The notes below the pieces were generated by a model. It was not told the origin of the DNA. It did not search any database and worked only from the letters and a program-made list of their open reading frames with translations. DNA of 64,000 nucleotides from Mariluticola halotolerans (GTDB lineage: Bacteria > Pseudomonadota > Alphaproteobacteria > Rhizobiales > Devosiaceae), in the NCBI RefSeq assembly GCF_021611515.1, contig NZ_CP090960.1:2834001-2898000 (forward strand). The letters are read 5' to 3'. Positions 1 to 8,169 of the stretch are shown here, piece after piece. The stretch's first letter is position 1, and every line of letters starts with the position of its first letter. The position numbers and the translations under genes are program-made.

Positions 1-1
1 T

Positions 2-319
2 GTGATACAGAGCTGGTTCGTATCCGAAGATGATGTGACGCTTATTCCTGAGGGGGCGGAAGCCGCCGATGGATCGGAACCGAGCGGCCTGTTCACACCC
101 TTCGTGTTTGGCATTCTTGGCGCGACGCTGGCGGCCCTGCTGGTGATGCCGCTCATCGGATTTTTGGCGACCGCGCTGCTTTATACGTTTTCAATCGTAC
201 TTTTGGGTGGCGGGCGATTGCGGGCGGCGCTTGTTTTCAGCCCCATTGTCTCGCTGACGATCTATGCGCTATTTGCATTCGGGTTCAGGGTGCCGTTGCC
301 CCAGGGAATTTGGGGTTAG
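2..319 (+). CDS. tctB: TctB-like small membrane subunit of a tripartite tricarboxylate transporter (5' truncated by window edge)
   Basis: The visible 105 residues hold two or three hydrophobic segments (roughly residues 30-55, 57-75 and 80-98) separated by a short basic loop, as in the C-terminal half of TctB. The gene lies 3 bp upstream of a clear TctA permease, the usual tctB-tctA order. TctB is the small four-helix membrane subunit of secondary transporters that take up carboxylates delivered by a periplasmic TctC protein; tctC is not in the window and probably lies upstream. The reading frame is open to the left edge, so the real start is probably outside; the GTG at position 2 is not supported as a start. 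The identification rests on context and topology more than on motifs. Confidence 0.75.
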   Translation: MIQSWFVSEDDVTLIPEGAEAADGSEPSGLFTPFVFGILGATLAALLVMPLIGFLATALLYTFSIVLLGGGRLRAALVFSPIVSLTIYALFAFGFRVPLPQGIWG

Positions 320-322
320 ATC

Positions 323-1819
323 ATGGACGCATTTCTTCTGGCTATGGGGCTGGTCTTTAATGTCGAGACCCTGCTTGTTATTCTCGCGGCATCGATTTTT
401 GGGCTGTTCGTCGGTGCCTTGCCCGGCCTGACAGCAACCATGGCCACAGCGCTTTTGGTGCCGGTCACATTCTATATGGCGCCAATTCCCGCTATTGCAG
501 CGATCATTTCGTGCACCGCGATGGCGATCACAGCGGGTGATTTGCCCGGTGCATTGCTGCGCATTCCCGGTACGCCGGCTTCTGCCGCCTATGTTGAAGA
601 TTCCTATGGCATGGCGAAACAGGGCAAGGCGGGGCTTGCCATTGGTATTGGCGTTATCGGCTCGATGCTCGGCGGATTGTTCGGTTTTGTATTTCTGTTG
701 TTCACCGCACCCGCGCTGGCAAAATTTGCGCTCAGCTTTTCCAGCTTTGAGTATTTCTGGCTGGCGGTTCTGGGGCTGAGCTGTGCGGCGCTGATCTCAA
801 CCGGTGGTATGGCCAAGGGCGCCTTGTCGCTGTTGCTGGGGCTGTTTATTGCCCAGATCGGTGTAGACCCGCTCATGGGCGCGCAACGCTTTACCTTCGG
901 GTTCAGCGAGCTGTCGGGTGGTATCAGTTTCATTCCTGCAATGATCGGCATGTTCGCGCTGGCCGAGATCATGCGGGCGGGCCGCAACGGCACGAAAGCT
1001 GTCGCGCAAGCGAATGTCGGCAATCCGTTCAAGGGCACGCTGAAAGTGCTCTGGCAATATCGCAAGAACCATTTGCGCGGCTCAATGATTGGCAGCCTGT
1101 TGGGTGCATTGCCTGGCGTGGGCGGAGATCTCGCCGCCTGGGTGACCTATTCGCTGGCCAAGCGGACGTCCAAGACGCCAGAAAAATTCGGTACAGGTCA
1201 TCCTGAGGGGCTGGTTGAGGCGAGTGCGACCAATAACGCGGCTCTGAGCACATCCTGGATTCCGGCCATGGTGTTCGGTATTCCCGGTGATGCAGTCACG
1301 GCGATTGCCGTTGGCGTTCTGGTGATGAAAGGGCTGGATCCCGGACCGCAATTGCTGACCGTCAACCCGCAGAACTTTTATGCGGTGCTGTTGGTGTTCG
1401 TGGTTGCCAATATTTTGATGCTGCCCCTGGGATATGTGGCAGCGCGGTCGGCCCGCTGGATTTTCGAAGTGCCGCGCGCCCTGCTGAATGCGGCCATCCT
1501 GCTATTTTGTCTGGTCGGGTCGTTTTCGATCAACAACACGATGTTTGGTGTTGGCGTCATGCTGGCGCTGGGCATTATCGCCTATGTTCTTGAATCGCGG
1601 CGGTTTGCGATTGCACCGATCATTCTGGGCATTGTGCTTGGACCATTGGTCGAGGGGAATTTTACCACGTCGATGATTATCACAAGTGGCAATTTCCTTG
1701 GCTTTTTCGAGCGGCCCATTGCCGCTGTTCTGGGTATCGCGACCATCATCATCTGGGGCACGGCGATCGGGGGCACAATCCTGCGCGCCTATAAGGGACG
1801 ACAGTTGCGCCTGGCTTAA
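323..1819 (+). CDS. tctA: TctA-family tripartite tricarboxylate transporter permease
   Basis: A 498-aa integral membrane protein, the usual TctA length. It shows the family's Gly/Pro-rich segments: an N-terminal VGALPGLTATMATALLVP region (about residues 31-48), ITAGDLPGALLRIPGTPASA (about 70-89) and a second GALPGVGGDLAAW stretch near residue 262. TctA is the large permease that moves a carboxylate, classically citrate, with a cation across the inner membrane. The ATG lies 3 bp after the tctB stop, so the two are co-translated. A rho-independent terminator follows at 1859-1893, closing the unit. The substrate cannot be read from the sequence; the adjacent lyase and reductase genes hint at a keto- or imino-acid pathway but are separately transcribed. 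Confidence 0.93.
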   Translation: MDAFLLAMGLVFNVETLLVILAASIFGLFVGALPGLTATMATALLVPVTFYMAPIPAIAAIISCTAMAITAGDLPGALLRIPGTPASAAYVEDSYGMAKQGKAGLAIGIGVIGSMLGGLFGFVFLLFTAPALAKFALSFSSFEYFWLAVLGLSCAALISTGGMAKGALSLLLGLFIAQIGVDPLMGAQRFTFGFSELSGGISFIPAMIGMFALAEIMRAGRNGTKAVAQANVGNPFKGTLKVLWQYRKNHLRGSMIGSLLGALPGVGGDLAAWVTYSLAKRTSKTPEKFGTGHPEGLVEASATNNAALSTSWIPAMVFGIPGDAVTAIAVGVLVMKGLDPGPQLLTVNPQNFYAVLLVFVVANILMLPLGYVAARSARWIFEVPRALLNAAILLFCLVGSFSINNTMFGVGVMLALGIIAYVLESRRFAIAPIILGIVLGPLVEGNFTTSMIITSGNFLGFFERPIAAVLGIATIIIWGTAIGGTILRAYKGRQLRLA

Positions 1820-1858
1820 GGCCAGCAAAGGGGGCGTCGATCCCTAATGCGCAAAACT

Positions 1859-1893
1859 AATCCGGCAGGGCTTTCGCCTTGCCGGATTTTTTG
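1859..1893 (+). terminator. Rho-independent terminator after tctA
   Basis: Inverted repeat AATCCGGCA / TGCCGGATT with a 12-nt loop, followed by a run of T. It sits 40 bp after the tctA stop codon. Confidence 0.85.
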
Positions 1894-2071
1894 TATCGAC
1901 GATTATGTCACCCCATTGCATCGGCCTGACGGGCTGCACAACCTTGTCTCATTCACATCTGTTTCGAGCGCGGGCGCGGCCCGGTTTTCGGCTCATGTTC
2001 TGCGATGTCCCCGTTGTGCGTGGCATGGGCGGCTGCATGTTCTCAACGGGCTGTGCCTTGCGTTCAGAAAG

Positions 2072-2103
2072 TTGTCGACAATTAATATACGGAAGATATA
2101 TTA
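2072..2103. promoter_or_regulatory. Candidate operator upstream of the DHDPS-family gene
   Basis: Two adjacent palindromes: TTGTCGACAA (2072-2081, perfect) and TAATATA-N7-TATATTA (2083-2103, perfect arms). They lie about 90-120 bp before the start codon at 2192. TTGTnnACAA-like palindromes are typical of GntR-family operators, but no GntR gene is in the window, so the assignment is inference. Confidence 0.4.
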
Positions 2104-2191
2104 CAGACCTGCCCGATTTTATAATTGAGCGCTTGCGACCGATGAGGGTTGTGGCGGGCATCCGCAATGACGCGCTCTATAGGAGAGCTAA

Positions 2192-3145
2192 ATGACGACC
2201 AGTATTTTTTCCGGCACGATTCCGGCGCTGATGACGCCCTGCAAGGCGGACCGCACACCTGATTTTGAGGCGCTGGTGCGCAAGGCCAAGGAGTTGATTT
2301 CAGCTGGCATGTCGGCCGTGGTCTATTGCGGGTCGATGGGTGACTGGCCGCTTCTGACCGATGCGCAGCGCATGGAAGGTGTTGAGCGTCTGGTGCAGGC
2401 TGGCGTGCCGGTTATTGTGGGTACTGGTGCTGTCAACTCGGCAATGGCTGTGGCCCATGCCGCTCATGCGGCCAAGGTTGGGGCCAAGGGGTTGATGGTG
2501 ATCCCGCGGGTTTTGTCGCGCGGGTCATCGGTTGCGGCACAGAAGGCGCATTTCAAGGCTGTGCTTTCGGCCGCACCTGATTTGCCGGCAGTGATATATA
2601 ACAGCCCGCATTATGGTTTTGCGACGCGCGCTGAGCTGTTCTTTGAGTTGCGCGCAGCGCACAAGAACCTGATCGGGTTCAAGGAATTTGGCGGGCCGGC
2701 AGACATGACTTATGCCGCCGAGCATATCACCAGCCGCGACGACGCGGTGACACTGATGGTCGGTGTGGACACCGCGGTGGTGCACGGGTTTGTCAATTGC
2801 GGTGCGACCGGTGCCATTACCGGAATTGGTAATGTGTTGCCCAGGGAGGTGCTCAATCTGGTGGCCTTGTCTAAGGCTGCTGCCAGGGGCGATGCCATGG
2901 GGCGTCAACGGGCGCGGGAACTGGGTGACGCATTGCATGTGCTCTCAACCTTTGATGAGGGCACGGACCTCGTGCTTTTCTTCAAGCATATGATGGTGGT
3001 GAATGGTGACGCTGAATACACGCTGAATTTCTATGAGACCGATGCCTTGAGCGACAGTCAGCGCGGATTTGCGGAAAGCCAGCTGGCGCTGTTCAAGACC
3101 TGGTATGCGGACTGGTCCAAACTGCCCGGTGCCGTTGCGGCGTAA
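2192..3145 (+). CDS. Dihydrodipicolinate synthase / N-acetylneuraminate lyase family protein
   Basis: A 317-aa class I aldolase-type TIM barrel. The Schiff-base lysine is K164 in GFKEFGG and the conserved tyrosine is Y136 in AVIYNSPHYG. The family's GTTGE motif is altered to GSMGDW (residues 47-52), which argues against a true DapA. Family members make or break C-C bonds of pyruvate, or deaminate/dehydrate keto acids, as with the 1-pyrroline-4-hydroxy-2-carboxylate deaminase of hydroxyproline catabolism. An Ldh2-family reductase gene lies convergent just downstream, and such pairs occur in hydroxyproline and D-amino-acid gene clusters; the actual substrate here is unknown. A good Shine-Dalgarno (AGGAGAG) precedes the ATG. 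Family assignment is firm, function is not. Confidence 0.9.
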   Translation: MTTSIFSGTIPALMTPCKADRTPDFEALVRKAKELISAGMSAVVYCGSMGDWPLLTDAQRMEGVERLVQAGVPVIVGTGAVNSAMAVAHAAHAAKVGAKGLMVIPRVLSRGSSVAAQKAHFKAVLSAAPDLPAVIYNSPHYGFATRAELFFELRAAHKNLIGFKEFGGPADMTYAAEHITSRDDAVTLMVGVDTAVVHGFVNCGATGAITGIGNVLPREVLNLVALSKAAARGDAMGRQRARELGDALHVLSTFDEGTDLVLFFKHMMVVNGDAEYTLNFYETDALSDSQRGFAESQLALFKTWYADWSKLPGAVAA

Positions 3146-3169
3146 ACAGTCCGGAATTGAATCATTGCG

Positions 3170-3201
3170 AAAAGGCCCTCCATTTGAGAGGGCCTTTTTT
3201 T
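3170..3201. terminator. Bidirectional rho-independent terminator
   Basis: Stem AAGGCCCT / AGGGCCTT with a 9-nt loop, flanked by A-run on the left and T-run on the right. It lies between the convergent ends of the DHDPS-family and Ldh-family genes and can serve both. Confidence 0.85.
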
Positions 3202-3244
3202 GGGCATAGCGTTATTCAGGTTTTGCCAGAAGGCGCGAGACAGT

Positions 3245-4279
3245 CTAGCTGACGGCGGCCAGGCCTTCAGTGCGCAAGCGTTCAAGCTGTGCCATTTCCT
3301 CGGCGGTCAGGGTGATGCCATTGGTCAGAGCCTCAGCCCGTGCGGCGAAGCGGCGTTGCGAGGGCAGGCGTGCGCCTTGCCCCATGATGGCCTCGAATAG
3401 TACTTCCGCACGGTCAAAGGCGTTCTGGCCACGATTGGCCGCGAACTTTTCCGGGCTGAACGCAATGATCAGTTCGCCGTGACGCGGGGCGATGGTCGTG
3501 ACGCCGAGAAACTCCAGCGCTTCGGGGCTGGTCATGTCGCCGATCATTATACCGGCCAGCAGTTCAATCATCGTTGAAATCGCAGACCCCTTGTGACCAC
3601 CAAAGGTGAGCATGGCGCCGGCGAGCGCCGCTTCCGGGTCGGTTGTCGGCTGACCGTTTGCATCAAGCGCCCAACCTTCAGGCAAAGGCTTGCCTGCACG
3701 CCGGTACAACTCGATTTCTCCCCGAGCGGCGACACTGGTTGCGAAGTCAAATACATAGGGGTTTTTGCCTGGGCGCGGCCAGCCGAATGCCAGCGGATTG
3801 GTGCCCAGAAGTGGTTCGGTGCCGCCGGTGGGGGCGACGGTTGCATAGCTGGGACACATGGCGATGGCGGCGAGACCCTGATCAGTCAGAATTTCGATTT
3901 CCGGCCAAAGGGCAGAGAAATGCGAGCAGTCATTAATGACCATGGCTGCCAGCCCCAGTGCGCGGGCCCGCTCTGCAAGCACAGGCGCGCCCTGTTCGAA
4001 AGCAAGGTTGGCGAAGCCACCCTTGGCCTCGACGCGTACAATGGCGCTGTCGTCAGCGGTAACAACCGGTATGGCATCGGGTACGACTTTGCCCATTTTT
4101 AGCGTGCGCAGACACCCCTCGACCCGATAGACGCCGTGGGATTTGCAACCGTCGCGCTCACCTGAGACGATGACGCGTCCCAGCGCTGCAGCGTGGTCGG
4201 CACTGAAGCCGCCGGCACGAAAAACCTCTTCAACAACAAGGGTCAAAGCCTCTATCGTTAAAACCGTGCTCTGGCTCAT
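3245..4279 (-). CDS. Ldh2/malate-dehydrogenase-2 family NAD(P)H-dependent oxidoreductase
   Basis: A 344-aa member of the non-Rossmann malate/L-lactate dehydrogenase family. Visible signatures are SHGVYR near residue 47 with the conserved H48, H120 in the NDCSHFSALW segment, and the nucleotide-site GTNPLAFGWPRP. The family includes delta1-pyrroline-2-carboxylate / delta1-piperideine-2-carboxylate reductases, ureidoglycolate dehydrogenase and diketogulonate reductase. Given the DHDPS-family neighbour and the divergent dipeptide importer, an imine or keto-acid reductase in amino- or imino-acid catabolism is the best guess. It is transcribed divergently from dppA. Substrate assignment is inference. 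Confidence 0.88.
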   Translation of the reverse strand: MSQSTVLTIEALTLVVEEVFRAGGFSADHAAALGRVIVSGERDGCKSHGVYRVEGCLRTLKMGKVVPDAIPVVTADDSAIVRVEAKGGFANLAFEQGAPVLAERARALGLAAMVINDCSHFSALWPEIEILTDQGLAAIAMCPSYATVAPTGGTEPLLGTNPLAFGWPRPGKNPYVFDFATSVAARGEIELYRRAGKPLPEGWALDANGQPTTDPEAALAGAMLTFGGHKGSAISTMIELLAGIMIGDMTSPEALEFLGVTTIAPRHGELIIAFSPEKFAANRGQNAFDRAEVLFEAIMGQGARLPSQRRFAARAEALTNGITLTAEEMAQLERLRTEGLAAVS

Positions 4280-4582
4280 ATCGTCATTCCTTTACGTGGC
4301 CGGTTGTGTCCTTGAATACAACGTGTATGCGATATGCGTAGGGTGGGTGCAAGGCGCATCAGGTCGGTGCGTAAAGCCGCCGCATCCCTGCGTCAGTTGA
4401 CCCGGATTGATTGTGACAATTTTATATCCGGTTTTCTCGGTATGCGGGTGACGTATTGGTCAATACCGTTGACCAATTGGTCAAATTCCTTGTTGCACGT
4501 CAAAACAAAACAGGCTTTGTTGGCCTTCAGGTCGCCAGAATGTGTGTCTGGTGACATGAATTGTCAGGGAGACAGAAAAATC
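4280..4582. other. Divergent promoter region between the Ldh-family gene and dppA
   Basis: A 303-bp region serving two divergent genes. The only clear structure is a cluster of three 8-bp half-sites at 4456-4484. An upstream in-frame extension of dppA exists here but precedes a normal signal peptide and is not believed to be translated. Confidence 0.6.
4456..4484. promoter_or_regulatory. Triple half-site operator upstream of dppA
   Basis: Three perfect 8-bp half-sites in alternating orientation: TTGGTCAA (4456-4463), TTGACCAA (4469-4476) and TTGGTCAA (4477-4484). The last two form the perfect 16-bp palindrome TTGACCAATTGGTCAA; the first two form an inverted repeat with a 5-bp spacer. It lies about 100 bp before the dppA start. 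TGGTC/GACCA half-sites recall GntR/FadR-type operators; the cognate regulator is not in the window. Confidence 0.6.
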
Positions 4583-6178
4583 ATGCAAATGATGAAAACG
4601 TTGCTCGCCGCCACCGCGATCGTTTCGGTAATGGCCAGCGCAGCTTCTGCCAAAACACTCGTATATTGTTCGGAAGGTTCGCCAGAAGGCTTTGATCCGG
4701 CACCCTATACTGCCGGTACCACTTTTGATGCTTCTTCGCGCGCGATCTATAACCGCCTCGTGGAGTTTGAGCATGGCAAGACCAGCACAGTGCCGGGCCT
4801 TGCCGAGAGCTGGGAGATTTCCGAGGATGGTTTGGAATACACTTTCAAACTGCGTCCCGGTGTAAAATTCCAGACCACAGATTACTTCACCCCGACCCGC
4901 GATATGAACGCAGACGATGTGATCTTCTCGTTCGACCGTCAGCGTATTGCCGATAATCCCTGGTTTGAATATGCCACCGGTATTTCCTGGGAATATTTCA
5001 ACGGCATGTCGATGCCTGATCTGATCAGTGAAATCGTCAAGGTTGACGATATGACGGTCAAGTTCGTGCTCAACCGTCCAGAAGCGCCGATGATTGCCAA
5101 TCTGGCGATGGATTTTGCCTCGATCATGTCCAAGGAATATGCCGATCAGCTTGAAGCTGCGGGCACCAAGGAACTGCTCAACCAGCAGCCTGTCGGCACC
5201 GGGCCTTACCAGTTTGTTGCCTATCAGCAGGATGCGGTCATCCGTTACAAGGCCAATCCTGACTACTGGGCCGGCAAGCAGGCGATTGATGATCTCGTGT
5301 TTGCGATCACAACCGATGCTGCCGTGCGCCGTCAGAAGCTTGAAGCTGGCGAATGCCACATCATGCCTTATCCAGCACCGGCAGATATCGCCGCGTTGCA
5401 AGAGAATGACGACCTGACCGTTGGTGAGCAGGAAGGCCTCAACGTTGGCTATCTTGCTTACAACACGCAGATGGCCCCGTTTGACAATCCCAAGGTGCGC
5501 AAGGCGCTGAACATGGCCATCAGCAAGCAGGCCATTCTTGATGCCGTGTTCCAGGGTTCCGGCCAGGCTGCCAAAAACCCGATTCCGCCCACCATGTGGT
5601 CATATAACAACGCGGTTGAAGACGATGCCTTTGATCCTGAAGCTGCCAAGCAGATGCTGGCAGATGAGGGTGTGACGGATCTTTCCATGAAGATCTGGGC
5701 AATGCCTGTGCAGCGTCCATACAACCCGAATGCCCGTCGCATGGCCGAAGTCATGCAGGCTGACCTTGGCAATATCGGTGTGGACGTGGAAATCGTTTCC
5801 TATGAGTGGGGCGAATATCTGGCCCGTTCCTCGGAAGTCGATCGTGACGGCGCAGTACTGCTCGGCTGGACCGGTGATAATGGTGACCCGGACAACTTCC
5901 TTGCCGTACTGCTCGGCTGTGACGCGGTTGGCGGTTCCAACCGGGCACAATGGTGCAACGAGGAATTCGAAGCCCTGATCCAGAAGGCCAAGGTGACGTC
6001 CGACGTTGCAGAGCGCACCAAGCTTTATGAAGAGGCACAGGTTGTATTCAAGCGCGAAGCGCCCTGGAATACGATTGCCCATTCGAAAGTGTTCATGCCG
6101 ATGTCGAAGAAGGTCACCGGTTTTGTGATGGACCCGCTCGGCTATCATCGTTTCGATGATGTCGATATCGCTGAATAG
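4583..6178 (+). CDS. dppA: Periplasmic dipeptide-binding protein DppA
   Basis: A 531-aa SBP_bac_5 family solute-binding protein, close to E. coli DppA (535 aa). After a Sec signal peptide ending ASA-KT, the mature N-terminus begins KTLVYCSEGSPEGFDPAPY, followed by AIYNRLVEFEHG and ADDVIFSFDRQ, all hallmark DppA blocks. It delivers dipeptides (in E. coli also haem) to DppBCDF. I chose the ATG at 4583, with CAGGGAGAC 10-12 nt upstream and a proper signal peptide, over an upstream extension. A hairpin follows at 6191-6229, which could let binding-protein mRNA accumulate over the membrane components. Confidence 0.95.
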   Translation: MQMMKTLLAATAIVSVMASAASAKTLVYCSEGSPEGFDPAPYTAGTTFDASSRAIYNRLVEFEHGKTSTVPGLAESWEISEDGLEYTFKLRPGVKFQTTDYFTPTRDMNADDVIFSFDRQRIADNPWFEYATGISWEYFNGMSMPDLISEIVKVDDMTVKFVLNRPEAPMIANLAMDFASIMSKEYADQLEAAGTKELLNQQPVGTGPYQFVAYQQDAVIRYKANPDYWAGKQAIDDLVFAITTDAAVRRQKLEAGECHIMPYPAPADIAALQENDDLTVGEQEGLNVGYLAYNTQMAPFDNPKVRKALNMAISKQAILDAVFQGSGQAAKNPIPPTMWSYNNAVEDDAFDPEAAKQMLADEGVTDLSMKIWAMPVQRPYNPNARRMAEVMQADLGNIGVDVEIVSYEWGEYLARSSEVDRDGAVLLGWTGDNGDPDNFLAVLLGCDAVGGSNRAQWCNEEFEALIQKAKVTSDVAERTKLYEEAQVVFKREAPWNTIAHSKVFMPMSKKVTGFVMDPLGYHRFDDVDIAE

Positions 6179-6190
6179 TCAACAGGTTTG

Positions 6191-6229
6191 GGGGAGGGTG
6201 CCGCTGAGGTGGTGCTCTCCCTCATTTTT
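6191..6229 (+). terminator. Intercistronic hairpin between dppA and dppB (attenuator or mRNA-stabilising)
   Basis: GGGAG/CTCCC-based imperfect stem-loop followed by ATTTTTA directly before dppB. Position between the binding protein and the permease genes suggests partial termination or 3'-end protection rather than an operon end. Confidence 0.5.
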
Positions 6230-6237
6230 AAAAACAC

Positions 6238-7245
6238 ATGTTCCGATTTTTTCTTGGCAAGCTGGCGCTGATTATTCCGACCTTTATCGGGATCACAATC
6301 GTAGCGTTCGCCTTTGTACGCTTCCTTCCCGGCGACCCGGTGCTGCTTCTGGCCGGGGAACGCGGGATGGACCCCGACCGCTACAAGCAATTGCTGGTGC
6401 AGTTTGGCTATGATCGCCCGATCTGGGTGCAGTATTTCGACTATCTTCTGGGGCTGTTCCAGGGCGATTTCGGGGTATCTATCTCGACCAAGCGCCCGGT
6501 GTTTCAGGAATTCCTCACTCTGTTTCCGGCGACGCTGGAACTGGCAACATTCGCGATGGTCTTCGCCACGTTGCTGGGCATTCCCGCCGGCATTATTGCA
6601 GCGGTGAAACGTGGCTCCATGTTCGATCAGTTGACCATGGGCGCGGCGCTAACCGGTTATTCCATGCCGATTTTCTGGTGGGGCCTGCTGCTGATTATTC
6701 TGTTCTCCGGCATGCTCGGCTGGACGCCTGTGTCAGGGCGGATTTCGCTTTTGTATTTTTTCCCCAGCGTTACAGGGTTCATGACCATTGATGCGCTGTT
6801 GTCGGGGCAAAAGGGGGCGTTCACCTCGGCGGTGCAACATCTCATTTTGCCCACCATTGTGCTTGGGACCATTCCGCTGGCGGTGATTGCGCGGCAGACG
6901 CGCTCGGCCATGCTCGAAGTTCTGGGCGAGGATTATGTACGTACCGCGCGGGCCAAGGGGCTGAAACCCCGCCGCGTGATCGGCCTGCATGCCTTGCGCA
7001 ATGCGATGATCCCGGTGATCACCACTATCGGGTTGCAAATGGGCATGCTGATGGCCGGGGCCATCCTGACCGAGACGATCTTTTCCTGGCCGGGTATTGG
7101 CAAGTGGATGATCGACAGTATTTCGCGGCGCGACTATCCGGTGGTGCAGGGCGGGCTGGTGCTGGTGGCGGGTCTCGTCATGCTGGTCAATCTGATTATC
7201 GACGTGCTTTACGGCCTCATCAATCCGCGCATCCGGCGCCAATAG
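6238..7245 (+). CDS. dppB: Dipeptide ABC transporter permease DppB
   Basis: A 335-aa inner-membrane permease with six predicted helices. The family's N-terminal FVRFLPGDPV segment, PVSGRI insertion and EAA-type coupling loop (VRTARAKGLKPRRVIGLHALRNA) are present, as is the C-terminal IFSWPGIGKWMIDSI block. Length and the long periplasmic insertion after PVSGRI match E. coli DppB rather than OppB. It pairs with DppC to form the translocation pore. The ATG at 6238 has no obvious Shine-Dalgarno, so translation may depend on the hairpin context or be weak. Confidence 0.94.
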   Translation: MFRFFLGKLALIIPTFIGITIVAFAFVRFLPGDPVLLLAGERGMDPDRYKQLLVQFGYDRPIWVQYFDYLLGLFQGDFGVSISTKRPVFQEFLTLFPATLELATFAMVFATLLGIPAGIIAAVKRGSMFDQLTMGAALTGYSMPIFWWGLLLIILFSGMLGWTPVSGRISLLYFFPSVTGFMTIDALLSGQKGAFTSAVQHLILPTIVLGTIPLAVIARQTRSAMLEVLGEDYVRTARAKGLKPRRVIGLHALRNAMIPVITTIGLQMGMLMAGAILTETIFSWPGIGKWMIDSISRRDYPVVQGGLVLVAGLVMLVNLIIDVLYGLINPRIRRQ

Positions 7246-7255
7246 GGAGGGCGTG

Positions 7256-8167
7256 ATGACTGATCAAACCTCAACAACGCCCGCGGCACCGATGCCTGAT
7301 ACCCGCCTGCAAATGCTGGCTGAGTTCTGGCATTATTTCCGCCAGAACACTGGGGCGGTCATTGGCCTTGTCGTTTTTGTGCTTTTGGTGCTGGTGGCAA
7401 TTTTCGCGCCGGTTCTGGCCCCGCATGAACCCAACCAGCAATATCGTGATGCGCTGCTGACCCCGCCCTTCTGGGTTGAGGGGGGCAGTACCACATTCCT
7501 GCTCGGCACCGATGCTGTGGGGCGCGATATGCTGTCGCGGCTCATTCACGGCTCGCGCTATTCGCTGATGATCGGTCTGTTCGTGGTCTCGATTGCGCTG
7601 ATTTTTGGCATTGGTATTGGCCTGTTGGCGGGGTATTTCCGCGGCTGGGTCGATGTGATGATCATGCGGGTGATGGATGTCATTCTGGCGTTTCCGCCCT
7701 TGCTGCTGGCCCTGGTGCTGGTGGCTATTCTCGGGCCAGGCCTGTTCAACGCGATGATTGCCATTGCGCTGGTGTTACAGCCGCATTTTGCCCGTTTGAC
7801 CCGGGCCGCGGTAATGGGCGAAGGCAATCGTGATTATGTCACCTCGGCCAAGATGGCCGGGGCCGGGCACTTGCGGCTGATGTTTGTGACCATCCTGCCC
7901 AATTGTCTCGGGCCGTTGATCGTGCAGGCAACGCTTTCATTCTCCGGGGCCATTCTGGAAGCGGCAGCGCTTGGCTTTCTCGGCATGGGCGCGCAGCCGC
8001 CCACCCCTGAATGGGGCACGATGCTCGCTGAAGCGCGCGAATTCATTTTGCGGGCCTGGTGGGTTGTGACCTTCCCCGGCCTTGCCATCCTTATCACCGT
8101 GCTGGCGATCAATCTGGTCGGCGATGGTCTGCGCGATGCGCTTGACCCGAAGCTGAAACGGAGTTGA
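7256..8167 (+). CDS. dppC: Dipeptide ABC transporter permease DppC
   Basis: A 303-aa permease starting 10 bp after dppB. An N-terminal helix (about residues 35-55) precedes the LLGTDAVGRDMLSRLIHGSR block typical of DppC/OppC, then the BPD transport domain with the coupling loop DYVTSAKMAGAGHLRLMF and a C-terminal GDGLRDALDP motif. I prefer the ATG at 7256 over the GTG at 7253, because the AGGGAGG at 7244-7250 is then well spaced. It forms the heterodimeric pore with DppB. Confidence 0.94.
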   Translation: MTDQTSTTPAAPMPDTRLQMLAEFWHYFRQNTGAVIGLVVFVLLVLVAIFAPVLAPHEPNQQYRDALLTPPFWVEGGSTTFLLGTDAVGRDMLSRLIHGSRYSLMIGLFVVSIALIFGIGIGLLAGYFRGWVDVMIMRVMDVILAFPPLLLALVLVAILGPGLFNAMIAIALVLQPHFARLTRAAVMGEGNRDYVTSAKMAGAGHLRLMFVTILPNCLGPLIVQATLSFSGAILEAAALGFLGMGAQPPTPEWGTMLAEAREFILRAWWVVTFPGLAILITVLAINLVGDGLRDALDPKLKRS

Positions 8168-8169
8168 CC

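Larger units (their letters stand above)
1820..2191. other. Intergenic region with terminator and promoter-proximal palindromes
   Basis: This 372-bp gap separates the tctBA unit from the DHDPS-family gene. It holds the terminator at 1859-1893, then about 180 bp with no recognisable feature, then an AT-rich segment with two palindromes (2072-2103) and a strong Shine-Dalgarno (AGGAGAG) ahead of the ATG at 2192. Short reading frames here overlap the terminator and look spurious. Confidence 0.6.

Noticed and set aside
604-1065. Long minus-strand frames inside tctA
   Set aside because: They are complements of a well-conserved permease gene and show no domain.
1847-2128. 93-aa reading frame between tctA and the DHDPS-family gene
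   Set aside because: It overlaps the tctA terminator, lacks a ribosome site and resembles no protein family.
4334-4582. 83-residue N-terminal extension of dppA
   Set aside because: It spans the promoter and operator region, and a normal signal peptide with ribosome site begins at 4583.
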